Assembly (NCBI GenBank): GCA_037349315.1
Contig: JBAIAC010000027.1
Location: forward strand, 1,116,001 to 1,180,000
DNA: 64,000 nucleotides
Source: Chelydra serpentina
Taxonomy: Eukaryota; Chordata; Testudines; Chelydridae
Reading direction: 5' to 3'
Every line of letters begins with the position of its first letter. The stretch's first letter is position 1. Shown piece after piece: positions 43,441 through 54,530 of the stretch. The notes under the pieces are model-generated. The model searched no databases. It had not been told where the DNA came from and worked only from the letters and a program-made list of their open reading frames with translations. A program made the position numbers and the translations under genes.

Positions 43441-43640
43441 CAACGGAGACAAGGTAGGTGAGATAATATCTTTTATTGGACCAACTCCTGTTAGAGAGAC
43501 AAGCATTTGAGCTTACACAGAATTCTTCTTCAGCTGTGTAAGCTTGAAAGCTTGTCTCTCTCACCAACAGACGTTGGTCCAATTAAAGATATTACCTCCC
43601 CCACCTTGCCTCTCTAATATCCTGGGACCGACACAGCTAC
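43441..43640. repeat. Inverted pair of a dispersed repeat tail
   Basis: ATAATATCTTTTATTGGACC ... AGAGAGACAAGC on the left is repeated inverted on the right as GCTTGTCTCTCTCACC ... GGTCCAATTAAAGATATTAC. Ends with CTGGGACCGACACAGCTAC. On the minus strand CTGAAGA is followed by a stem and AAA, resembling a hammerhead-like or Penelope-type tail. Family assignment is tentative. Confidence 0.6.
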
Positions 43641-44498
43641 AAGAGCACTGCATACTAAAACAACAGAGCAGTATTTGTTGGGAGGGGCTGTTGAACTGCT
43701 GGAGGGGCTGTTCCTTAGAGGAGATATTAACTCAGCAGTCAGGAAGTGATAGTTGATATTGAACAGTTTGGAGTAGTTTTGTACATTGTTTAATCTTACA
43801 TTGAAACGGCTGGATATTGCAATCAACAGAGAGAAAATTCTACAGATCTCAACAGCAGAACCCTGTTATCTGAGTGCCAGATTTGAAACCTACATTCCAG
43901 GTCAGCCCCTTTCAAGACTCCCACAGAATATTACGACTCTCATATTTTCCTGAGGGTGTGAAAAACCAGAGGGCAAAAGAGAGAAACCCTTTGTCAGAGA
44001 GAAGGGCTAGAATTGTAGCAAGGTTACAACTTGGAAGTTTCAAACTGTCAAATAAATGAACTTGAAATTGTTTCTGAGGGACCAAAATGGGCTGCAGTGT
44101 ATGTAGGTTAATCCAAGGTGTGTATTCCCTAGGGATATCTCAGAAGATAAAGAGCAAGCCCTGACTACTATTTAAAGGCAGTACAGCAGACGGTTAAGTT
44201 ACACCCAGGTGTGTCTTCCCTGAGGTGATCCCAGGGGAGGGATCCCAGGCCGCTTTTCCTATTGAAAGGTTGCAGACTAGCTGGTTGGGTTATGTCTGTA
44301 GTAATTTTGTAACCATATTGTCTAAATGTTATGATACAAAAATGATTAAAACAAAATCTACAAAGCTGCTCATAATGAGTAGCAGAAACACTGCGGCCAC
44401 CGCTGCAAACCAAAGTATAACACACCACATCAAACACTGTTCCCAGGCACATCATGACCAGCAGATGATTGAACCTTTTTTTAATTTTTTTATTTTAT

Positions 44499-44692
44499 AA
44501 ATGGAGATATGTCAATCTCCTAGAACTGGAAGGACCTTGAAAGGTCATCGAGTCTAGTCCCCTGCTTTCACTAGCAGGACCAAGTACTGTCCCCTGACAG
44601 ATTTTTGCCCCGATCCCCCCCTCAAGGATTGAACTCACAACCCTGAGTTTAGCAGGCCAATGCTCAAACCACTGAGCTATCCCTCCCCCCTA
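44499..44692 (-). mobile_element. Turtle tRNA-derived SINE (Cry-type), antisense
   Basis: On the minus strand it starts GGATAGCTCAGTGGTTTGAG (A-box), then CATTGGCCTGCTAAAC, GTTGTGAGTTCAATCC (B-box; 44,626-44,634), GGTCCTGCTAGTGAAAGCAG, and ends GGTCCTTCCAGTTCTAGGAG. This matches the tortoise/turtle Pol III SINE I know from cryptodires and is the best lineage marker here. Confidence 0.85.
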
Positions 44693-45620
44693 ACCTGGCC
44701 TCTGGTGGGCCACAAAGGGAACAAGTTCCAAAGGGGGGATCCTCCACTGAGAGAATAATGGCCAATCTTAAATGCCATGGTAGGATTCCAGTCAGGTGAC
44801 AAGTGGTCTCTCAAGTAGTGGGGCCTAAGACCATTCAAGGCTTTAAAGTCTGTCATAAACACCTTGAATTGCACCCACAGAGCCAGTGCAAAGCTCTGAG
44901 CACAGGTTTTAAATTCTCATTGCAGCATGCCCCACTCAGAAGAGCACTAGATGAAGACTCCACTAGATGAAGACTCTGGTACAGGGGACAAATTGGAAAA
45001 AAGAAAAGATCTTGGTCTTGATACTCCTCCAGATTCCACCCTTGAGATGCCCAAATGAGAAGCCACTGAGTAGATAGTGCATGCTTTCTGGGCTTCTTGG
45101 GATTGGCTCCTTCTTGAAAGCAGAAAAAGTAAGTGTTGTTACTCTTCTAAGTGCTACCCCCCTCATAGAACCAAACTGAGACACCACTCTCCGTAGATTG
45201 TGCAGATTTTCTTCACTTCCCTCTCTTTTCTTTTCCAAAACATCCTGACCAACAGTGACATTGTTAACAGTGTTGACATTTTAATAATCCTCACTGGACC
45301 CCTGAGTTAATGCCTCACTAAAACAAAAAGGGGAAGTTCATATTTCTCAAAGCTATTTTTTCAGAGTCAGCCAAACATCACTACATTAGTTATATTTGGT
45401 TCACAATATAAAGGTTTTCTTTGCAAACATGAAGGCTAAAGATTTTCTTTTTTCAAAATGGAAACTTAGATTCTGGAGCACAAGCTGGCAGCTTGGAAGA
45501 AGTGCCAGTACACTGAATAACTGCTTACCACCTCAATTCATACCCTGCCCTGGAGGAGTCCAACGGGATAGCTCAAAATTCAGTTCATTACAGTAGTCTA
45601 GTCTGGATGTAACAAAAGCT
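44693..45620 (-). mobile_element. LINE fragment (L2/CR1-clade), antisense
   Basis: The minus-strand frame at 44,677-44,874 reads FKALNGLRPHYLRDHLSP then GHYSLSGGSPLWNLFPLWP, matching the LxxLHWLP / YKALNGLAPxYL region of LINE ORF2 C-termini. The continuation to about 45,620 (CAGTAGTCTAGTCTGGATGT) is a decayed dispersed repeat. Confidence 0.65.
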
Positions 45621-46147
45621 GTAGATGATTGTATAAGGTCAGCATTAGAAAGGAAAGGTCATCACTGTTTGGCCACAGATTAAAAAAAAGGACTGATGCT
45701 ACCTGGGAATCCAGGAACAGTAATGGATCCAATAAGAACATCTTGGTGAAAGTGGGCATATACCATCAAACAATATTGCAGACACTGTCTCAGCCCATTC
45801 CTCTCATTGTTCCCTCCACCCCACCCCACCCCACCCCACCCCGAGCAAGCACTATTTCTCCCTCATCTAGGTTAACTCACAACCAGTTCACTTTCCTCCA
45901 AATCCCCACCGTAATCAGAAACTGGGAAATAATGAGACTCTAGGATCTGGGTTCAATGAAACAGCTGTAGTGTGCAGCCCAAAACAGATCACAATCCCCC
46001 CAACAGATTTACATACATAACCTTGAGGGATGTTAAATGTGAGAGCCATTGAGTAGGGAAAGCAATTATCCAGTACTATCTTCTGAGATCTTTCAGACAG
46101 GAAGGAGCAAATCCATGGAGATCCACACTCACTACCTTCACAAGATC
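45621..46147. repeat. Dispersed repeat host block and CCACC microsatellite
   Basis: Sequence on both sides of the hAT insertion at 46,156 belongs to a dispersed repeat (GATCCTGTAGAT|GAACTCACAAAACTC). At 45,814-45,842 lies a (CCACC)n tract. Confidence 0.5.
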
Positions 46148-46155
46148 CTGTAGAT

Positions 46156-46450
46156 CAGTGGTTCTCAATCTTTCCAGACTACTGTACCCCTTTCATGAGC
46201 CTCGCCATCCTGGGCTGAGGGCTGAGGCCTGAGCCCAACGTCCAGGGTTGAAGTATGTAACTTAGCCTCATGGGGTCCCCTGTGGCATGGGGCCCCAGGC
46301 TATTGCTCTGCTTGCCACCCCTTAACACCAGCCCTGCACTTGCAACCCCCCCATAACCCATCCCATGACCCCCAGGTTGAGAAACACTGATCTAGATGAA
46401 TTGATGTACCCCCTGGAAGACCTCTGCGTACAGGTACCCCTGGTTGAGAC
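46156..46450. mobile_element. hAT element (295 bp)
   Basis: Begins CAGTGGTTCTCAATCTTTCC, a hAT terminus, and ends GTACCCCTGGTTGAGAC. Perfect 8-bp duplication CTGTAGAT at 46,148-46,155 and 46,451-46,458. The last few bases of the right terminus seem lost. An internal CCCCCAGGTTGAGAAACACTG at about 46,371-46,391 is a second right-end copy, so it is either a nested insertion or a duplicated end. Confidence 0.85.
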
Positions 46451-46544
46451 CTGTAGATGAACTCACAAAACTCTGAGGTTAATAGTGTCAAAAGTTGCTG
46501 CTAGATCTAATAAAACCAGCATGGATAACTTTCCCTTGTCTACT

Positions 46545-46620
46545 GCGAGGAAATTATTAACTATAGATAATAATTAATAAGTAGTTAATAATATAGATAA
46601 TAGTTAATAATAACAGCTCC
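46545..46620. repeat. AT-rich TAATA tandem tract
   Basis: Repeated TAATTAATAA / ATAGATAATA units. Confidence 0.8.
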
Positions 46621-47410
46621 TATTCCCTACCCCCTGCTTTTTAGGAGAATTAGATAGAAAATATTTATTAAGTTATCTCTAATTTGTATGATTCTATGAT
46701 TAACATTACAGGGGACAAACACTGCACCCTAATTTGACTATCACTTTGCCGTCCATAGAAAGAGTTTCTGCTTTATCAAAATATCAGGATCTTGTTCAGG
46801 ATCTCACCATAACAGTGGGACATAAATGTGGGTTGTTTCTGCTGTTTTGTAGAATGATGATAATTATATTTAGCATTTATACAGGGCTTTTCACCTTCAA
46901 AGTGTGTTACAAACATTAATCAATCCTCACCTCACCCTGTGGGGTAGGGAAGTATTATTACAGTAGCGTGATCAGGTTTTTCTAGGGGACTCTAGAGTGT
47001 GTATGAGCCAGGTAAGGGAAGCGTATACAAACATGTACTTCTATACCTGCACATATATATCCACACCCTCCTATACACATCGGTACAAACAAATGCACAC
47101 ACAGAAACCCCTGCACACCCACACAAATACACATACTTGCAGCTCAGTCCTACTTTTTATGCTTGTGGTGCTGAAGGTTTTTGGTAAGGAAAATTCCCTT
47201 GAGAACACTTGCCTTGTGGTGAGTTTCTTGGATTGAAACGGTACAGTGTGTTGACATTATTCCACAGTGGAGCCACAGTACTTTCCCATGATGAAACATC
47301 AGACTGAACAAAAGTATGAGACCCTATTTCTGACAACTGAATGCTTGCCAGTAGTAAGGTGACATCCAACTTAAGAAAACATGTTTTTAATCAACCTACT
47401 TAGGGTTAGG
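46621..47410. other. Intergenic, CA-rich tract
   Basis: Includes a conserved repeat tail near 46,860-46,960 and a CA-rich region at 47,050-47,140. No gene. Confidence 0.45.
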
Positions 47411-47695
47411 CAGGGTTGGCCTTATCATGAGGCGAACTGAGGCAGCCGCCTCAGGTGCCAGACTGGGGGCGGGGGGTGGGGTGGGGGGCGCCACTAGGAC
47501 CCAGTGTGTAGAAAATTGTGTCTGCTGCTGGTGCATATGTATTCTCTCTGCTCTAGATGCATAGAGATGGTGGAGTGCTGTGCTGGAGGAAGGAGGGCAC
47601 AAGAGACCTTTCAAAGTTTTGGCCCAAGCGAGGGGACATGGGGGTGTCATTTGAGCTCCTCGCCTCAGGTGCCAAAATGTTGTGGGCCAGCCCTG
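47411..47695. mobile_element. Non-autonomous hAT element (285 bp)
   Basis: Ends CAGGGTTGGCCTTATCATGA and, inverted, CAGGGCTGGCCCACAACA. Sub-terminal GAGGCAGCCGCCTCAGGTGC recurs inverted as CTCGCCTCAGGTGCC. Target duplication GGGTTAGG / GGGTTAGA is 7 of 8 if one G is shared with the terminus. Confidence 0.85.
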
Positions 47696-50600
47696 GGTTA
47701 GAGGTTTCAAAAGCAAAGGAAGAGGTGGGCATTTCAAACTGAAAGAAAAGTAAAGAGGCGGAGGGGGAAAATTGCTATCTCCAGACCGTCAGAGTTCAAT
47801 ACCTGCCCAACTTCTCTCAAGAATTACCAAGAGTCTCTGCAGAACGGGGGAAAAAACCTGCAGCTTAGTCATTTTTGTATTCTTATTAAATGCAGGATTG
47901 CCTCAGGCTAAGAGGAGCTGATATCATAATTATTGGCTTGCCTAGCCAGCTGCCTTCCCTCACCTGATGTAAGATCAGATCTTTCCAGCCTTTGGGAGTC
48001 TCGGCACTGCTGAGCCTCCACTCTCTCCTACAAGGCTGTTTGCATGACCTAATCCCATCCTGAAGCAGCAGCACGCTGTTTTGCTTCAGTAGAAAGGTAA
48101 GAGGAAACCTCTGTTAACTTCATACAGCTTTTTAGAATTCACCCGTGAAAGCCAAAGGGAAGGGGTGCAGAACTCTCTCATCTTGGCTCTTCTATTTAAT
48201 CGGTAGTCTCTGAGGCTAACTCTGAAGAACTCCGGGCTGAGTCGGGTGGAAGGTCAGCATTTATATCCCTTTCCCCTCCGGCTCAGTCTAGGCTCTTGTC
48301 AGCTCTGAATGGGGAGCATTAAGAGGGGGGAAAAGTCAAGTAGACACCAGGTAAGCTCAGAGTTCTATTTTTCTTTTACTGGGAACAAGGAGTGTTGGTG
48401 GCTGTTTAAGGGAAATAGTGACATACAAACAAGCCCTTAGCTGTCCTTGGCGTCTGTGCCAACTCCTAAATTGCCAACTGCTGCACTGTTACAGGGAAAA
48501 TCCAGGGGGATTTACCATTACTTGAAAAGTAATCATAAATATTAATATTTAAAGGACAGAATATGGGAAGCATTCACAAGAAAATAAAATGGGTAACTCT
48601 CATGCCTTGTAGTATTAGAATGAGATTTATTTAAATTACATCTCCAATGGTAAGTCAAAAACCAGGAAAGCAAAATGTTTTGAAGCAAATATTGTGACCC
48701 CTGTTTTGGTTTAAGTATCACTGGTTTTGCCTTTTGTATTTTGCAATTTTTGGGTGGTAGCTGTGAACTTGTTCTCAGATTTGCTGCTGCACTGAAAGGT
48801 GTCATGCCTAGAATGGGATTCATTCAGACACACAGACTTCAGGATGGACACCTTAGATTAATTGAGAAAAATTACTTATATGATGGCTGCAGGTTGAAAG
48901 TTTTTTCTGTTTCTCTAAAGCACATATTAAATATGTAGCTGTCTAATCTATCCCTCAATTTCAGACTATCACAAAGAGAACCATTTGTGTTATAAAGGAG
49001 AGTAGTTATCAAACGTATCTGTAACAACCAGCCATCAGTCATCTCTGACCCTCCTAAGTGACAGACGTGACATCAGATTAAAACTTGTTTGAAACAGAAT
49101 TTACTGTACAAACACTTTGGTTTGATTTATCCTAATCACACATTTTCTAATCTGAATATTGGTATAAACTGGGATGAACTGGGTCAAACTCTGTTTTATT
49201 TTTAATTTACTAAGAGTGTGAAAGAGAAAAAAGTACTTAACTATCTGGAGTAGAAATGCTCAGGCAGCTCTTAGGGTGTAAGTTTGTGCACCTTGCTCTC
49301 AACCATCTGGTGAACTGTACAAACAGGTGCTTCCAGGTGCCATGTGAGTCAATAGCTACCTCACTTTCATTTACTTTACATCCAGATGACATGAGGTGGG
49401 CATGGGCAGGATTAATTAACATGCTCCATGTGGTGCATTAATGTGAAGAAAGAGGTATTAGAACCTTGTAATATCAGTGTCTATACCGATCCATAGCTGA
49501 TAATGTATAGCGTGCAATGGTGCTAGTTTGTACAATGAGCACAAATCATTGTACATACACCTAGAGTAACACCACGTTGCTAGACAGATAACCAGATCCA
49601 CATACTTTTTACTTAGCTAGCAGCCAGTTGAATGCACAGAAGAGTATATGCAGGTGCCCAGATACCACGGTGATGGGCACGGTATAAGAACCTGAACAGA
49701 ACAGATTAAAACACTGAATCATTATTGTAAAACACAGGGCTGAAGGAAGAAAACAGGGGACAGGAGACAACTAGATAAGGCAATGTCTCTCAGTTCCATT
49801 CATTACAGTCCCAGGTTTTCTCCAAGATAATATGGTTGCTGTTCAGATACACCCCAATATTTAGGAGGAGACAAATTGAGAGGAAGCCCCAGGAAGGGAC
49901 ATATTATACTATTTTGAAACAGCTAGTGTGAAAACAGATACAAGAAAATATAATAGTTTAAGACTCCTAGAAATCAAAGATTATCAAGAAACCTTGTGCT
50001 GTGAACCTGGGAGAGCGACTGGAGAAGGGGTTTGACATAGGACAACTTTCAAGAACAACTCCTATAACCCAGCTCTCACAGGTTGTTACGAGGCAGAGAC
50101 AGGGAGACAAGCAATGCTGCAGGGCTCAGTCACACAGAAAACTTTGAAACAGAACCCCTCACATGGTAAACAAGATAATGAAGGCTACACCCATCTTAGA
50201 ACCCATTCACTGAGAGAGCCTCTGAGAGTTGGGACATCTGTAACCGTAGGGTTCAAGGTGACTACAGCCAGACCTTTAATATTAAGGGCTTCAAGTTCTG
50301 AACAGCACATATGATTCTCATGTGGTGTCTGTCTGAGCTCCATAGGTAATGGAAGTCAGGAAGGCTCCTGTTTGGGAGAGGAGCACAGATGAAATAGTGC
50401 TTGACATTTAGCATTTGAGTGAGAGCCACAAAAATAGCAAAAGGAGGCAACTTCTCAGCAGGTAGGAATTTACTCTTTTGTGGCCATGTTCTGAGCTGTT
50501 AACCAGAGACCCTGAGTCTCATGGTTTGGGTTAAACACCCCTCCCTCATCTCTTGAAACTTGCAAAGAATTACCTTGAAATACAGAGAGATTAATTATGG

Positions 50601-50714
50601 AGATAATGCAGATTAAATTAGTGGTATGACTAAAGCCCTCCTGTGACATACCTACCTTTAGGCATACCCAGGCCACATCTTCCAAGGTGTTTCCATTATA
50701 TAGTTAATGTGTAT
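47696..50714. other. Intergenic, no gene supported
   Basis: A small perfect hairpin TGTACAATGA-N7-TCATTGTACA lies at 49,529-49,555. No recognisable exon of FOXN1 or any other gene; a donor-like AAAG|GTAAGAGG at 48,096 is isolated. Confidence 0.4.
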
Positions 50715-51045
50715 AAAGCAAACTGTCAGTTCTCACAAGCTAAGCAGGCTTGAAAAGGGTCAGAGTACTTGGATGGGAAATAGGGTGACCAGATATCCTG
50801 ATTTTATAGGGACAGTCCCATTTTGGGGGGCTTTTTCTTATATAGGCTCCTATTACTCCCCATCCCCTCTCCCGATTTTTTACACTTGCTGTCTGGTCAC
50901 CCTAATGGGAAATCACCAGTAAACAACTATAAGCACATGGCTGCTGGAGGAAGTGATGCTGATGATTCAGTAGGTGGTACTCTTTCCTCTGAATCAGGCT
51001 GGAACCAATACCCTAGTATGGTGCTCAGGGGCACTGCCCTGCTTA
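50715..51045 (+). mobile_element. 5S rRNA-derived SINE, interrupted
   Basis: Keeps the 5S internal-promoter text: CACAAGCTAAGCAGG (A-box region) and GAGTACTTGGATGGGAAA (C-box region), then a SINE body (GATGATTCAGTAGGTGGTAC, CTGAATCAGGCTGG). It is a retroposon, not a 5S gene: the 5' and 3' stem strands are missing. Confidence 0.78.
50781..50904. mobile_element. 124-bp MITE inside the 5S-derived SINE
   Basis: Inverted ends TAGGGTGACCAGA / TCTGGTCACCCTA. Perfect 8-bp target duplication ATGGGAAA at 50,773-50,780 and 50,905-50,912. The target is the C-box of the SINE. 8-bp TSD suggests a hAT transposase. Confidence 0.9.
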
Positions 51046-51189
51046 CATAGCATAGCAGATTTAAAACAAAGGTGTTGATCAGTTGTGATTATTAAAGATA
51101 CAATGACACTTTTCATAAGAAGAATTAACCATGGTCAATTTTAAAGTCAGGTCATCTATCTTGTCTGCTTTCCCAGTCATGATGTGCTG

Positions 51190-51680
51190 CTCTTCAACTC
51201 CCCTCCTCACTAGCCTCCCCTTACCCACACCAACAAAGCTTCTTGTCTTTGACTAAAGGGCCTTGTACAACTTAGCCCACCTACCTCTTTGCTCTCACCT
51301 CTGTTTGTTCCCCTCTTGCACTGCCCAAGCTGCATGACTAAGCATCCCCGTCACCTCTTTCACACTGTCAGTAGCTTCCTCCATGTTTCCCTCTAAGCCT
51401 AGAACCCCTGATGTGACTCAGTCTACCAGGCCCTCTAGCTACCTGAAAACACAGTCTTCCCCAAGAAACTTGTACACACTAGGTCTCCCTTGAATCAGCA
51501 TTTACAGAAATACAAATGTTACTAAGATATATAAAACCTTTCTCTACCCTGTTTCCATTGAGAATGTAAGCCTTTGAGAGCAAGGACCATGTCTACTTAC
51601 CTGCCCAGAATGCACCCAACACACCTTTTGCAGTATATAAAGAATTGGAATAAAATAATATGAATGTAAATATGTTCCAT
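51190..51680 (+). mobile_element. LINE 3' part, sense, degenerate
   Basis: C/T-rich decayed coding part followed by the tail GAATGTAAGCCTTTGAGAGC, AAGGACCATGTCTACTTACC and the promoter-like AGTATATAAAG. It is the sense form of the tails seen antisense at 5,130 and 53,345. Confidence 0.5.
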
Positions 51681-53144
51681 TTACCTACATTTCCTAAGCA
51701 GAGCTGAATACTGCATTCTTCACTTCCTGTCTCAAAATGTTGTTGAATATTGCTGAGTGCTGTTACAGTGGTTGGGAAAGTGATCCCCGTATAGCCCTTG
51801 ATGAGGTTTAATTAATGTATGTAAAACATTTTAAGTTGCTTGGATGAGACAAGACTCTTGCAGTGCAAAGTGTTATTATCCTTCTGGCAGTGAAGTGCCC
51901 AAAAATGAACACAGCATACTAGGGTGAGGTCTCAGCAGAGCCTTGTAATGAAGCTTAACATGCTGTCATTTCGATCCAGTTTCCCTCCATACTGCTGCCT
52001 CACCAGCTCGTCACAGTCTCTCAAAGGAGCCCAGCTAGTGTCAGCTTACTACTTCCACACTTACCCCTTGCTTTCCTCCTGGAATGGGGTAAATATCCCT
52101 GCCCTGAAAACTCTAGCTGCTGGTTCAGCAGGTCTGCCAGGGCAGGTCCCTGCAACATTCCCCTCTCTGGGCAAATGGTCGGATGCCAGAAATATTAGAC
52201 AGGAACCTGTTCTTCCAGGAATGTAAGTAATCCATTGAAAGAAATCATTTACTATTGTCCCAGCTGGGCTAATTAAACTGCTAGGCACTGACCTCCATCC
52301 ATGAACAAGACTTCCAGAAAGGAACAGTGCAAACACCAGAGGAGAGAGGGAGTCTCATGGTTCCTCAATCAAAATCTTTCTCTCCCATGCTGGGCTGACA
52401 ACCCCATACCATTCTCTGAGGTCAAATCACTACAAGAAGTTTTCCCCTATGGACAAAGAGCTCCCCCAGACTCAGGACTCTCTTCAACAAGGGCATACAA
52501 CTAGGGGAAGTAATTTACTCTAGAGTTAGGGAGAGTTAAGCCCTGTTATCACTATCATAAAAATAACTCACTCTCAAAATAAGATTTATCTTGACAACTC
52601 TTGTTTTTCCAAGAGGTTAGAAAAACATATCTGAGGAAGTGTGCAAATTTCTCTGCTGTTTCCTGTGATTTAACTTAACTGTATTAAAAATGAAGCATAA
52701 CCATGTTATTGCAAGTTAAACTCATTCTATTACTGTAATAGTGTCCATACTTTCCCATTGGGAAACAGGGCACATGTGCTCTTTAATGCATAAAATCATG
52801 TAGTATCCCAGCATTCCTCACACTCTGACTTGGCATTTCCCAATTAGCTATCTACTGTAATTTAAGGCCATTAATCAATGGAATATATACCCTAGTTCCC
52901 CCTTTAGGAATATAGGAGCAGTGGGCTAGGGTTCTTTGGAATGCTGAGCAGCTGGAGAGCTGCTGAACTGGCAGAGGGGAGAGTCACTCTGAAGTCAATT
53001 ACCCAGATACTTGTGTTTTGGTGATGTCCAAGAAATATTGTCTTCTGATCTCTTTGTGAGAGCCTTTCAAATGATTGCAACAGCAGCTTAAATACTAAGG
53101 CCATCATTTTCAAAAATATCCTGTCATGTTGGAAGCCCAATTTG
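51681..53144. other. Intergenic, no gene seen
   Basis: Frames of up to 100 codons (51,924-52,226 and antisense) lack domains. Confidence 0.4.
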
Positions 53145-53560
53145 GAACAGGTTGGGCCTAATCTTCAGGGGTGTTGAGCACTAACATCTCTTATTTAAGT
53201 TAACTAGAGTCAAAGGAGCTCAGTACTTCTGAAAATCAGGCCCAAAAGTGTCTTAAAGTTGGGCACAGAAAATTAAAGCACCCAAAATCAGTAGCTACTT
53301 TTGAAAATGTGGGTTAAAGGTTAAAATAGATGTAACCCATTTATTAGTAGTAGTATCATAGCACCTAGGAGCCCAAGCTATGGACCAGGCCCCCATTGTG
53401 CTAGGCATTGTACAACCACAATCTCTGCCTCAAAGAGTTTACAATCGAAATATAAGCTCAGAGACAACAGCTAGATACAGGTAGAAGGGGGAACACAAGG
53501 AAACAATGAGGCAGTGTTGGTCAGCATGACAGGCAAAGGTCTCAGCACATCTTGCTTTCC
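53145..53560 (-). repeat. Two dispersed amniote repeats
   Basis: 53,145-53,320 holds the GCTCAGTACTTCTGAAAATC / CAGGCCC repeat. 53,345-53,560 is the antisense retroposon tail (TAGCACCTAGGAGCCC, CCCATTGTGCTAGGCATTG, AGAGTTTACAATC). Confidence 0.6.
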
Positions 53561-53950
53561 CCATAAAATTCTTTTTCGTTTGTTTCTTTAGTGGGGGGAT
53601 AGAAGCAAAGTCTGAGTGGGACAAATTTGAAAATACCTATCACATGGAACACAGCAGCCTTCGTTATGAATGTGTAGGAGTTATGGGATTCCAGGACAAG
53701 TGCTTGGGATCTTTGTGTGGTTTTAACCTAGTAATAGCATGGCTAAGGTCATGTCTATGCTCTGGGCACTAAAGTAGCATATATTGTAGTAGAGACGCTT
53801 CCTACATTGGTGGAAGGGGTTTTTCCTTTGATGTAGGTAATCTACTTCCCCAAGTGGTGGTAGCTAGGTTAACAGACTAGTCTTCTGTTGTCCTAGTTGC
53901 ATCTACACCAGAGGTTTGCTCAGTTAAACTACAGCACTCAGGGGTTATGT

Positions 53951-54160
53951 AGGGCTTTTCTACACAGGGAGTGAAGTTAATGCACATAAACTGAAGCACA
54001 TGAAATCCTTGGCATTAAGCTACAGCACACTAAGACCACTTTCCTTCTGAATGAGACTGTCTACACCATGTTTAACGTGCTTTAGCTTATGTGCATTAAC
54101 TTCACACCTTTAGTTAATTTGTGTAACTTTTCTGAGTGTCCCTGTGTAGACAAGCCCAGA
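53951..54160. mobile_element. MITE with GGGCTTNTCTACACAGGGA ends
   Basis: Left GGGCTTTTCTACACAGGGAG, right its inverse GTCCCTGTGTAGACAAGCCC. Interior inverted tracts: GTGAAGTTAATGCACATAAA pairs with TTATGTGCATTAACTTCAC. Superfamily uncertain; PIF/Harbinger is possible. The preceding 53,740-53,950 has similar GTCTATGCTC motifs. Confidence 0.75.
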
Positions 54161-54304
54161 ACAAGTCTACATGACACCATACAGCAGATAAGATATGCCA
54201 AACAAGAATACAGCCCTTGCTCCAAAGAGTTTGCTATCTACAGGCATGAGTCACACAATGCAGAGCAAAGGAAGAGATATGATACCAGAGGAACAAACAA
54301 AGAG

Positions 54305-54530
54305 TAGCAGAGTGTAGAAGGGAAGGACTGTCCAGTGGCTAGGCCACTAAGCTGGGACTTCAGAGGGCTGGATTCAATTCCCTGCTCCAACAGCGACATC
54401 CTTTATGACCTTGGGCAAGTCCCTTAGCCTCTCTGTAAAATGGGGATACTAGTACTCCCTACCTCACAGGGAAGTTGTGTGGATACATACGTTGAAGATT
54501 TAAAGGTGCTCAGATATGACAGTGATAGGG
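54305..54530 (+). mobile_element. MIR-like SINE, sense
   Basis: CAGTGGCTAGGCCACTAAGC, GGCTGGATTCAATTCCCTG (B-box), GACCTTGGGCAAGTCCCTTA, GCCTCTCTGTAAAATGGGGA and CCCTACCTCACAGGGA follow the MIR consensus closely. Confidence 0.88.

Noticed and set aside
44626..44692. Antisense tRNA gene
   Set aside because: A- and B-boxes are present but no cloverleaf; the body and tail match a SINE.
48060..48120. Possible first exon of FOXN1 (AAAG|GTAAGAGG)
   Set aside because: A donor-like site alone, with no promoter or homology.
50715..51045. Functional 5S rRNA gene
   Set aside because: Only the internal promoter region is present, the stems are lost and a MITE splits it; it is a 5S-derived SINE.
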